Shown here: one piece after another, positions 22,800 to 33,249 of the stretch
Numbering within the stretch: the stretch's first letter is position 1
Layout: each line of letters starts with the position of its first letter
NCBI GenBank assembly: GCA_021527695.1
Contig: JAKFAO010000003.1
Location: 1,178,001 to 1,242,000, forward strand
Origin: Naematelia aurantialba
Taxonomy: Eukaryota; Basidiomycota; Tremellomycetes; Tremellales; Naemateliaceae
Direction: 5' to 3'
DNA: 64,000 nt
Notes under the pieces: model-generated
Seen by the model: the letters and a program-made list of their open reading frames with translations, nothing else
The model's database searches: none
Told to the model about the DNA's origin: nothing
Translations under genes and position numbers: made by a program

Positions 22800-22910
22800 G
22801 CCTATCTGGCATTTAAGGGAGTCGCATGCGAGCCGCCTACCTACTCCCTACCATTCACGGGAATCGCTTGCGAGCTGCCTACCTGGCATTCAAGGGAGTC
22901 GCTTGCGAGC
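22800..22910. repeat. Three degenerate ~35-42-bp copies overlapping the methyltransferase stop codon
   Basis: Copies at about 22800-22834, 22835-22876 and 22877-22910 share GCCTACCTGGCATTCA and GGGAGTCGCTTGCGAGC. Read on the minus strand, the rightmost copy encodes the last codons of the methyltransferase (VARKRLP-stop). The other two copies lie in its 3' UTR. Confidence 0.8.
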
Positions 22911-24868
22911 GACGAGGTGGTAGAAGGCCCATGTGGGTTGGATACCTTCTTGGTCCACGGCGGCCAGCGCCTGCTCTCCCAGTCGATCGGGATCCGCCAC
23001 ACCGTGGTCCGCGAGCAGGATACGGACGCTTCTGCTGAATGCGTCGAGAGCCTGGCGGGCGTGACGTCCGGCGTACTTGAGTATGGGATCTGTCGGCGCA
23101 GCGAGCAGGAGCGTCCGAGCAGGTAGAGGGGGGGTGCAGGGTACGATCAGGCAGATTGGGAATGCAAGGGTGCGATCAGGCAGAGGGGGTGTGCAGAGTC
23201 CGAGCAGGAGGGGGGTGCAGGTGTGCAGAGTCCGAGCAGGAGGGGGGTGCAAGGTCCGAGTAGATAGGAGGAGGATGCAAGGGTGCGATCAGGCAGGAGG
23301 GGGATGCAAGGCCCGAGTCGATAGGAGGGGCATGCAAGGGTCCGAGCAGGCAGAGGGGGATGCAATGGGCGACAGAGGCCAGGGAAGACAGGGTCGACGG
23401 CGAGAGGTGATGGAGAGGTCGTTCGGTGTAAGAACAGAGCGGATGAGTGGCGTGAGAGACGGGAGATATCAGCAGTCGAGTCACGCCGTGCATGATCTCA
23501 CCGTCAGACCAGTCATTCCACGGCACCACCACTCGCTCGTGCGTGACAGACTCGAGCCGGGAGTCCTGCCGTGCGTAATCGCCGAGCTCGCGACCGACAT
23601 ACGGGTTGACGCCCCTTTCAGACAGTGCTCTGTTCATCGTCTCCCTTCGCCAAACCGACTCAGCATCTCATTCCCGGGAATCAGCAGACACCTACAGGAA
23701 CCTTTGTACTCTCGATCAGCTCAGCCCTTCCAGAAGTGTGTGCGTCGAGTGTTTGGAATTACTGCACTTACGTTGCCAGGCTTCCGAGGTACCGCTGAAT
23801 GTCGTCCGTATCCTCCAGCATCAATGACGGATCGGCATCAGGCTCTATGACCAACAACCACCCTCCCGGCCTGAGGCATCTGGCGCATTCCGCAAGCAAA
23901 TGGCGGTAGTCGTGTATCTGCGTCGGCTTGAGATGATCGCTACACATACGTCAAGACGTGCACTCACGCCTTTCTTGATATCGCAGATGTGTATCACGTC
24001 AAAGGACTCGTCGGGGTATGGGACGGTCTTGACAATGTCCCGGATCTCGAAGCTGCACGATTCGTTGAGTATCCTGGTCGCGCCTGGGAAACTTAATTCG
24101 ACTTGCGACAGGTTTTTGGGATACCTCGGTAATGGACAAGGAACGAGATCGATAGCTGTCACCTGGGTCCTCTTGTGAGTTGGACGATCGTCAAACTGAG
24201 CTACGAGGATCTACCTGAGTGCCTGGATATGCCAGAGCGACCTCGAGCGCCCTAGGCGTTGTCAGGACTAACGCGAGCCCGTGATGATAGAAGGATTCTT
24301 ACCAGATTCCAGTACCGCAGCCAATATCAAGCACTCTGAAAGGTACGCCCCGCTGCAATGTCTGGTCCAGCTCGGCTGCACGGTCACCCACCCTCCGTCA
24401 GTACACTCGACAAGAGTGGCGGTGAGTGCGCGAAAGGTGAGTCGACTCGGCTCACTCGGCACATTTCCAATTAGCGCTTTGTATACCTGGTGCAAGTGGT
24501 CTAGACGCTGCCAACTGTCAATTTATCGATGCAAAGGGGACGGAAGAAATGACAAACATCCAGCTCGGGGGGATGAGACGCTACCTAGTGGCGGTCCGTG
24601 CTGCTCAGCTTTTTTCTTTTACCCCCCTGCCAGGGGATGATCCGTTATTCACTCACGGGTAGGCAATAGTCGTCTTGCTTTTAAGTACCCCTCAGCCGTT
24701 ATGACCAGGTACGCGGGCGAATCACTCACCAGAGCGGCGAAGAACTGGACACGAGGGGTTGGATCAACATGACAGTCGCCAGTCAACCTCTGCCCCCGTC
24801 AAACTTACCTGGCCATCGTCGAAGCGCAGCGCTGACCCGCCCTCCAGCAGATCTCCGGGATCTGCCAT
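22890..24868 (-). CDS. Class I SAM-dependent methyltransferase
   Basis: Eight exons: 24868-24809, 24507-24456, 24375-24303, 24251-24215, 24162-23968, 23917-23772, 23629-23502 and 23089-22890 (296 residues). The Rossmann fold is clear. Motif I is VPFRVLDIGCGTGIW. The acidic end of beta-2 is in GTQVTAIDLVP. The FEIRDIVKTVPYPDESFDVI motif and HLLAECARCLRPGGWLLVIE (motif III) follow. A conserved basidiomycete-type N terminus (RLDHLHQVYKALIGN) precedes motif I. It resembles the UbiE/LaeA-like methyltransferases of fungi; the substrate is unknown. The boundary at 23629 is the least certain: a nicer-looking TAG acceptor upstream leads to a stop, whereas CAG at 23630-23632 restores ALSERGVNPYVGRELGDYA. 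The intron at 23090-23501 is filled by a minisatellite. Confidence 0.82.
23120..23375. repeat. Minisatellite inside methyltransferase intron
   Basis: About ten degenerate units of 20-30 bp built from GTCCGAGCAGGAGGGGGGTG-like sequence (plus strand), alternating GGTCCGAG / GGTGCGATC with AGGAGGGGGATGCAAG. They occupy most of the last intron. Confidence 0.9.
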
Positions 24869-25837
24869 TTTGCCCCGTTTCCTGATCCCAGGGTTTGGTA
24901 GGGCGGTTCCGAGTCTCCAGTCGGACGTATGTATCACACCCTGTGAATTAGGACCGCGCCTACCTCCCGTCCGCCTACTAGCCTGAGACACGACGACTCT
25001 GAAACGCTGGCGCTCAAACACACTCAACCCCCGATTTGTAGTTTCCCTCTCCCTAATCGCCACTCGAAATGCCACCGCTTCGTGTTTGCAGCGTCGACTA
25101 TTGCGTCGAAGCTTTGGAGCTGAGCAGTGATATTCTGTGGGTGATCAGGCTTTTGGACAGGGGAGGAGACGATCCCCAGGATCAGTTCGGAGCGCCCTTG
25201 TACTCGGCAGGATAGGGTGAGTAGGAGGCGGCCGGATCTTTGCATGGCGTTAAAGTCCAGAACTCTTGCCTCGGCGATCAGCGCGGGGGGGGGGGGTCAT
25301 TAGTAGAAACACCTCTGTTGTCCATGCACCCCCGACGCAACGCCGAGGCCCGATACATGCAAGGGGGGAAGGGGGTTCTAGGAGCTACTCTCCCTAGATC
25401 GTTTTGGTGGAGAGGTGAACGAGCCATACTCCTGCTTTCGAGGGTTCGGGCCACGTTTGGATCAGTGACCGGGCACACATGTCAAAGGATCCACCCTAAT
25501 GGACGGAGAGCGACAGTAACGCCGAAAGCTGCAGGCCCACCAAAGCCGGTAAACAGAATGCAGCAGGTAGCCGGACAGACAAAGAGAGGGATGAGCAGCG
25601 AGGCAGCGAGGCAGCAGGGAAGCATGGCAGCATGCTTGCTGGCGATTTCACGATAAAGGCCCCGAGCGCATCATCAACCAACTGGCGGGGTAAGCGCCGA
25701 AAGAGAATTGATACACTTACTCCCGGAACGCTTTCCCCAAAATGCCACGCACGTATCCTTCCCCCCCGATCTCTTTGCTGCCGGACTAGACGAGACATTC
25801 TGTGCTCTTTCACTATCCTCTATACCAGACTACCATC
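24869..25837. promoter_or_regulatory. Divergent intergenic region, methyltransferase / PAT1
   Basis: 969 bp between two start codons, containing both promoters. Visible features are a run of ten G at about 25285-25294 and repeated GGCAGCGAGGCAGC near 25600-25620. I see no further gene. Confidence 0.5.
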
Positions 25838-28800
25838 ATGTCAGGCTTCTTCGGCTTCGATGCCGCTCTTCCAGAGAGGCGCACGACAGATCGACAGGGC
25901 CAAGGCTTCCAACAGGGCCACACCGACCAGATGTTCGCGTTGCCGAGTGCCAGCGAGGAGGAGGACCTGGCAGTCTACAATTGGGGAGACAACATGGGAT
26001 CCAGTTTGATGGAAGAAGGCGACGACTTTAACGACGAGACTTTCGGTGATGCGGGTCCTATGGGTGAGCTGCCTGCCCCGAAGAAACGGACTCTGCAGGC
26101 TGACGTTTGAAGGACAAGACTTCCAGTTTGCTCCTGCTCCTGTCCCTGCTACCGCGCACGAGTCAAGATCAGCGGCCAAGCCTCGCGGGCCTATTGCTTC
26201 CACCGCATCTCGATATGGTCCAAAGAAGGCATTCGATCCGTTCGCTGCGTCGGAGGACGATTTCTACGCTCGTCCATCAACGAAGAGTAAGCGTCGGCCC
26301 ATTCCCGCCTCTAGCATTCGCTACAATCCCTTACATCACTCATTGGGACCAAACTGAGCTGACTGTCTCAGAACCTGCGAAAACATCGGCAAAACCCAAA
26401 ACAGCCCCCGCTCCTGCTCAAGGTGGATCGACGGAGAGTCTGTGGGCGAAACCTCCTGCTCCAAGTCCTTTGTGGGGTGCTACTGCCTCGACAAGTTAGT
26501 CGGACGTCCAAGTGCGATTGAGAGACCGCTGACCGCTCATAGCATCTCAACCGCCTGTGGAATCTCACCATGCGCAATCCGCTCACCCTCCACCGGGTCA
26601 GATCAAGTCCCTCGAGGAGATCGAGGCAGAGATGGCCAAGGTCGGCGTTCACGAAACCACGCAAGGGCCAACGGTTGTCTCCCTCGAGGATATTGAGCGA
26701 CAAATGATGTCCGGCAGTGAATCGCAGTCGATCGCCCTGCCTGATCTGCCGGCACCACCACCCAGAGAACATACTCCTATCGCTCCGGGTCTCGCGGGAT
26801 CAGGTTATGCCAACCAGCAAGCCTTGCTTGACAGCATGTTTCCTGAACTCGGTTCTATCCCGCCATCTGGACAACACACGGCTTCCTTCCCTCCTGGCGT
26901 TCATGGCGGGCCACCGCTCCAGCCATCTCCACAGCAGATCGAACAGATGGAAGCACTGCATCGCCACATCACTGCCAAGATCGAGTCCATGTCGAAGTAC
27001 AACAACCTCATGGGCTCGTCCGACAAGGACTTTATCACCCGCATTCAACTGTCGCAGCTCGCATCCCCCGATCCTTATGCTTCAGATTTCTATGCCCAGG
27101 TCTACACGGCTCTTCAGCGAAGCCGAATGCCGTCGTCGCGAGAGGGCGAAGATCAATCTGTAGTGAGGGTCTCGCAGAATTTCGGTCTCGGCGTTGGAGG
27201 GCCTACCGGAAATCGGTTTGGCAAGATGGGATCGGCTACAATGCAGAAGCTCTCGGGCCAGGTCAAGAGACTCGTGGAGAACAGAGCTTTGCATCAGAAG
27301 AATAGCAACACTGGTGCGTGTTACATTGTCCACTATGAAATGTGTGCTCAAGTGGGATAGCTGCCTTGCAAGGTGCTCTGGGTCGAGTCAGTAGGGGAAA
27401 CACTGCGGCCCCTCGACCTGTACTGGCCATTCCGACCGCGGCCAGAGCGGAGAACCGACCAGTCAATCAGCTCAACCAACAGACCGGGCCACGCCGCCAG
27501 CCTCTTACGCGGAAGCAGGTCCTGTATGCGCTGGAGGAGTTATACGACGCTGTGCTGGATCTAGAGCAGACGAGGCGAGACATGCCTCCTCCTACTGCCA
27601 TGGAAGAAGTGCAGCGCTGGAATGAGACGTGTGCGGCCCGAGTACAGGTCATCTGGCAAAGAGCCATGGTAATGGAGCCGCTTGATGTCAGGTGAGTCTG
27701 CGGATTCGTCACCAGACAGATCCAGTACGACGCATGCTGATGGCATCTAGCAACCCGCACCCCTTCATCTCCCTCATGAACGCTGTGAAAGGTCAACGCT
27801 TGTTCCCTCGACTCCTCCGTCACCTGCCTGAACAACAAGCTCTCACCCTCCTCACGCTCCTCGTCGCCACTTATTCACAGCTGGACGTCGTCGCTCGCGC
27901 TCCGCCGCCACCCGTCGCCGATGCCTCCCTGCTCACTAAAGCCGATCGTGTGGACCGTGCGAAACGCGAGGCCGAGACGGACAACTTTCTGCACTGCGTA
28001 GTCCCGGGGATCGACATGTTGATCAACCAGTGCAAGCTCGGTCTCGTTGCTGGCCTGCTTGGGATACTGCTGCAACGGTCAAACATCGCGCAAGTCGCCT
28101 CGACCAGGGTACGCTATTCTTAAGACGTGCAATTTATGAGCTATCTGACCAGTACAGCCCGGTGTTGCAATCTTGACGGCGTTGTTGTCGAGAGCCCAGA
28201 ATCTGATCCGAGTACCGGCGCCTGATCCGATGAATCCTCAGCATGCTCAGGTCCCAGAACCTCATGAGCTGGAACAGTGGTGCGCCGCGCTCGTCTCTAG
28301 TATACTTGAGAATGGACTGACAGGTGTGGCAGGAACAAGACTTATGCGTACCTCTTACAGACGTTGTTGCCCCACCTTGCGGACCTGTTCCCGTCTTCGG
28401 TCGCGCAGAAAGCGGCGTTTGGACCGGGAGCGTACCTCATGAGCGGTGCGGGCGATGCGCGGGAAGGCGTGGAGATGGAGCGTCGTGAAGCTGAAGTCTG
28501 GGGCTTTGCGGCTGCGTAAGTCACGTCACGCTTATGCTTCGAGGGCTGCCATACCCATTCTCTATTCTTCGAGGCGCTGCCATACCCATTCTTTCTTCGA
28601 GGTGCTGCCATGCCTGTTCTCTATTCTTCGAGGGCGCTGCCATAACCATTCTCTCTATTCTTCGACGCCACTGCCACGCCCCTTCTAACCAGGCAAGAGA
28701 CGTAATCTGACGACGGACAGGCTGGCTGTGAATGCTCCAGAAGACGAGCAGACCAACCTCGTCGGTGCGCTGCGAGACAAGGTGGGTACTCGACTCAGAG

Positions 28801-29039
28801 CTTGTAAACGATAGCTGACGGTGCACGAAAGATCCTACACACTGTGCAGGCGGCTCGCGATCCCTCGGCGACGCCGGAACGAGCGCAGATCAAGCTCCGC
28901 AACGTCAACATGTTCCTGAATGGCCTGGTGAGTCGCGACATGCCGATACCGCCGAGGTCTCTTCGGCCAGGGTGCCCAAGCGAGTGCGAGTGCGAGTGCT
29001 GATTCGGTGCAGGGGCTGGATGCGTCGATGATCGAGTAG
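25838..29039 (+). CDS. PAT1: PAT1-like mRNA decapping activator
   Basis: This cytoplasmic P-body protein links deadenylated mRNA (Lsm1-7) to Dcp2 decapping and Dhh1. Eleven exons: 25838-26063, 26113-26286, 26372-26494, 26543-27313, 27373-27691, 27751-28108, 28158-28279, 28333-28515, 28721-28781, 28832-28927 and 29013-29039; 819 residues, in phase. The acidic N terminus (MSGFFGFDAALPERR, FNDETFGDAGPMG) and the IKSLEEIEAEM / VVSLEDIERQM motifs are typical of Pat1. The Pro-rich middle leads to a conserved central part (RLVENRALHQKNSNTGALGR, TRKQVLYALEELYDAVLDLE) and the alpha-helical C-terminal domain (NPHPFISLMNAVKGQRLFPR, LPEQQALTLLTLLVATYSQL, EQWNKTYAYLLQTLLPHLAD). The 28279/28333 junction was chosen because it rebuilds that last helix; the ORF read through gives a frameshift. 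Confidence 0.92.
28530..28686 (+). repeat. Minisatellite in PAT1 intron
   Basis: About five units of 28-34 bp, each holding TTCGAGG(C/T)GCTGCCAT followed by ACCCATTCTCTATTC, with small length changes. They fill the 205-nt intron between exons 8 and 9. Confidence 0.9.
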
Positions 29040-29990
29040 GGGTGGAGGGACGAGATGAGCGACGATCTTGCTCGATGCGGGACGAGGCGTTGGACTTGTA
29101 CATCTGACGATGCATCTGACTCTGTACATCTCGGCGTTGCATCTGGCTGGAGCTGCAGCATGCCACAAGGGATCCGCAGTATGACCACGAGAGATCTTCT
29201 CCAGGCCCCAAGCGACTTTTACTAGTGCAACTCTGAGCGCGCTGAGGCAGGATTCGTATACCACACGCGCGTGACGAGCCTCCTTGCCGTTACAGGGCCG
29301 AGACGTGACTCGTAGATCCGGCGCGTCCTCGCCTCCGCCTCGCCCTCTTGCACGCGACGAGGTCGCCTGTCCCTGGGCCTGCACAGTACCTGCGAGGCGA
29401 CCTGTACCAGTATCTGCCGATCTGTACAAGAACCTGCTACCGAGGGTGCTACAGGGTAACGAGGGCCCAGACAACCACCTCCTCCACCACCTGCACCATC
29501 ATCAATGTCATCATCAGTGCGAGTGTCATCATCGTGTCAGGGTGGTAGAGCGTTGCACGTGAGCAGGAATATCCCGAAATCGCTTCCCTGTGGAGTAAAA
29601 CTCGAGCGCACTGCTCCCTGAGCCTGCAGTGCTCTCTTTGCATGTGGGGAGCTCTGGTACTTGAACGAGAGTATTAGTGCATGAGGGTATAATGACATCG
29701 AGTGTACTAGTACTAGTGGAGCGTATGCAGCGTGTGCGCGTGCAGCTGTAGCCCCGAGCCGTGGCTGGCATAGCACACTGGCACTTGGCTTGGTATTTTG
29801 CCGTTTTGAGGTGAATTGGCTGAAAAATTCTCCCCACATTTACAACGCGAACACACTACACCGCCTCGTCGGAGAGGATTTTGGTCTAGCCCTCCCGCAC
29901 CATTCACGCTTTTGCATCGTATAGATCGTACAGACGCACAGAGGAGATCGTGCACCCACGACCTGGATATACGAGCACCGTACGCAGCCA

Positions 29991-30021
<31 letters not shown>

Positions 30022-30610
30022 CCTCCTCCTCCTCGTCGTTCGCACACTTGCGCACTGGCGCATTGGCTGGTTTGCCCCATTGTGTACTGCGACGGCTCCT
30101 TTCTGCCCGAGACTCCCCGACTGTCCTTTGAGAGCCTCACGGCCAGCACTCGTCGTACCGACCTCGCTCGCTCGGCTGGCAGCCGCAGCGCCGCAGCGTA
30201 GACTGCACAAGGAACAAAAAGCATGTGTGAGTGACCAGACCAGTCGACCATCTGCATATCTTGGTATCGGTGCAACCTCGCACCCTCTCCTAGGGCGCCC
30301 TCGGTCGGCCCCGCGTGTCCCTTGATCCCACTGCCCTTCCCTCGAGGAACACGTCACGCCTTGCCTGCACGCACCCCCCGTCTACCCCGTCTGCGTCTCT
30401 CTCCGTCTCTCTCTCTCTCGCGCCGCAATCGCTCTCGTCGACCCTGCAGCGCTCGAAACGCCTGCGCCACGCAGCTTTTCCACTTTTTTCCCCTAGTCTC
30501 GATTCCTTCCGTTTCCCGAACACGCATCACTGGTCTCTCAACCCCACACGCATCTGCACCCATCTCGTAGCCATTCATTCTGTCTTTTGATACTCCTCTC
30601 GTAACCCACC
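29040..30610. other. Intergenic region between PAT1 and the Ser-rich protein gene
   Basis: 1.57 kb between tandem genes. It contains the PAT1 3' flank and a promoter/leader. A (GTC)n/(CTC)n trinucleotide run lies at about 29998-30040, and a CT-rich tract (CTCTCTCTCTCTCG) at 30390-30422, 190-220 bp before the next ATG. No coding frame is convincing. Confidence 0.5.
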
Positions 30611-32134
30611 ATGTCGAGCGTCTCTGGCGTCTCGGCCCCGTCCACCTCTACCACCTCGTTCCTCGACCCCGCATCCTCTGATCCAGCCTCAGCGTCAGCC
30701 GCGACCGACTCGTCCACCTCGCCGACCCAATCCCCCTCCTCTGTCGCTCCGTCTTCCACGGATCCGGCTTCATCCGCCTCTTCATCCGCCGCGTCCTCGC
30801 CCGCCCCATCGTCCGCCAGTCAGTCGTCGACGGCACCGCCGTCGTCTGCATCAGCGTCGCCTAGTGACTCGTCGTCTCCGACTTCGTCCGGATCCGACTC
30901 GTCCCAATCTGCGAGCAGCGCCGACGGCAGCACCTCGGCGTCGTCGACTGCTTCAGCCTCTGCCACCGCCAGTGTCACTCCCTCAGGCCTATCGACCAGC
31001 GCCTCGGCGGCGACCGCCTCCGCTAGTGCTTCCCCTGGGGCCTCCTCAACCACTTCCGCCGCTGCCGCCGACAGCTCGACCCTCGTCACCAGTGTGGTGT
31101 GAGTCGGCCCTCTTGTATCAACGTGAGAAGCTGCAGGACTGATCAGGTGACAGGACCGTCACCACCACCGACGCCTCGGGCAATGTCCGCACAGAGACGT
31201 CGGCCGTTGTCTCGACCCAAGCGGCCAGCACCTCGCATGGTACCAGTGGGTCGCTCGCCTGTAATTCCAGTTGAATCAGCTGACACCGAGCAGACACCGG
31301 CGCGATCGCGGGTGGTGTTGTCGGGGGTGTCGTTGGTCTTGCAATCATCCTCGCCTTGCTATTCTTCCTCCTCAGGAAGAGGAGAAGGTCGCACAGGGAT
31401 GACTTTAACGACATGATGGTGAGTCTCTCGCCCAGCTTACGCGGTGATCTCATCGCTGATCACAAACAGTTTGACCCGTCTCGCGCACAAAACTCGGCCC
31501 CGGTCGATCTCGCCGACGAGGGCAACCACACTGTGGAACCGTTCTACGCCCCTGGCCCCGCCTCTACTGCTCCCGGTGGTACCTCGCCCCAAATGTCTCA
31601 GTACCCCCGCTCGGCCGCCACGACGTCCGACGGCGGCTACCCCAACGGCGACCTCTCGCGCGGTCCATCCACTGCCACCTCGGCTGGCTTCGCTGGACGT
31701 GGCGCAGGCGCCGCATACGCAGCTGATCAGTTCCAGCCGATGCCTGTTCCACATCCTACTGGTGCTGGTGCTGCGGACGCCGCTGCCGTCGGCGCAGGTG
31801 TGGCAGGCGGCAGCGCCGGCGCGGGCACGGCGGCCGCCATGTCTGCCAAGCAGAGAGAGGCGTACCAGGAATCGCAGAGGTTCAGAGTGGCGAACCAGTC
31901 CCAGCCTGGCCCCAGCGTTCCTCTAGGAGAGCCAATGAGCCCGAATGGAACATCGGCGAGCGGGCCGGTGACGGTGCATGAGGATGCCGGGCTGGCAGAG
32001 GAAGAGCCAGTGTATGCGGCCGAGATTCCGCCGACGTGAGTGTTCTCACACGCACAATGCCACCCTGTCCATCCGCGTGGAGTGCGTGTTTTGATTCTGA
32101 CCGGTTGCACAGGTATGACTCTCTGCGTCGCTAA
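30611..32134 (+). CDS. Ser/Ala-rich single-pass (mucin-like) membrane protein
   Basis: Exons are 30611-31098, 31154-31239, 31294-31418, 31470-32035 and 32113-32134 (428 residues). The first ~200 residues are almost wholly Ser/Ala/Thr/Pro, a likely O-mannosylated stalk. They are followed by VTVTTTDASGNVRTETSAVV and a single transmembrane helix with glycine zippers (GAIAGGVVGGVVGLAIILAL, then LFFLLRKRRR). The cytosolic tail is ~210 residues, Gly/Ala/Pro-rich. The plan (stalk, one helix, basic stop, tail) resembles Wsc/Mid2-type cell-wall stress sensors. There is no signal peptide and no cysteine-rich WSC domain, so a signal-anchor topology or a missed upstream exon must be considered. The CAG acceptor at 31153 was preferred over one 7 nt upstream because it keeps the frame. 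Confidence 0.8.
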
Positions 32135-33249
32135 GCACGGCGCACGGCGCTTGCAGCGATACTCGTGTAGCGACCGTTTGCCCTCCTTTGCTATAGTTAT
32201 TATGTCCACCTCGCCATGCAGCCCTTTGAGCTCTCGCCGTCTGCGGTGGGGCCGCCAAAGGCAGTCCTGCGCTGGTCATGAGGCCGTGTCCGTGTAGAAT
32301 GGGTTTCTGGTGTCTGACGAGCGTTGCCCGCTGCTCGCTGGCTGCTAGACGCTGGGCGACTCGGGATGACCGAGCCAAAGGCAGGGGCAACAAGGGGGTC
32401 TGAGCTGCGGCGACGTGGGCGCTGCAGAGACAGTGCTGAGACATTGGGGTGCGATGCTGGCTGGGGTCGCTGGGGTCGCTGGAGTTACTGGTGTGGCTGC
32501 TCTGCATGGGCTGCATGCACCGATGCTGATGCAAGTGTCCCCCCCCTTTGGCGAATGGGCTGCGAATCCCTGAACGATTCTGGATGGACCGAGGTTGTTT
32601 GCAGTGTGATGTGTGGTCCGCGCGCGCTGCGGCCGAGGACGTTGATGTTGCACTTTTCACTAGACGTATATATACTCATATATATATATACCCTTGTCGT
32701 CCCAAGCGCTGTAGGATCAGTCCATCTCCCTTGCAATTTAGACGCATCTCGTCACGCATTCATTCACGCATCGTCCTAGCTGGCGTCGGTTTTTTGCCGG
32801 GCCTGCATGCTTCTCTCGATAGCTGGTCGGGCGTGTGGTGTGTAACGCGTTACACGGCTATTACCCCTCGAGGCGCATTTCACCGTCGCCTCCAGTATCC
32901 AGTATCCAGTACCGACCGACGACCGCCGACCGACGACCGACCACTGCCGGGTGGACAAACACCCACCACCGACCACTGAGTACCGGCTACCCACTGCACT
33001 GAGCCAGCTGGGGCAGCGTGGGTCGGGCAGCGCGGCTGTGCTGTCGTTCGCGCTCTCGGTTCTGGAGCGTGGGAGGAACGAGACGCAGCAAGCGCCGCGC
33101 CATCGGCGTACTGATTGCTCGTAGAGGCGTGCCAGGCGTGCCGCGCCGGTGGGAACGGACCACACGGACCACTTGGACAGTCTCGGGGTGCCGCGGTGGG
33201 CCAAGTTATCTGGACAACAGGTGGGACCACGTAGTGCGCGCGGTGCAGC
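32135..33249. other. Intergenic region with TA and CCGACC repeats
   Basis: 1.1 kb between tandem genes. It holds a TATATATA microsatellite at about 32665-32690, and short GACCGACCGACGACC / CCAGTATCCAGTATCC repeats at about 32890-32960. No gene is supported. Confidence 0.5.

Noticed and set aside
25281..25300. Poly-G tract in the PAT1 promoter as a possible structural element
   Set aside because: A single homopolymer run of about ten; likely slippage-prone sequence without further support for a function.
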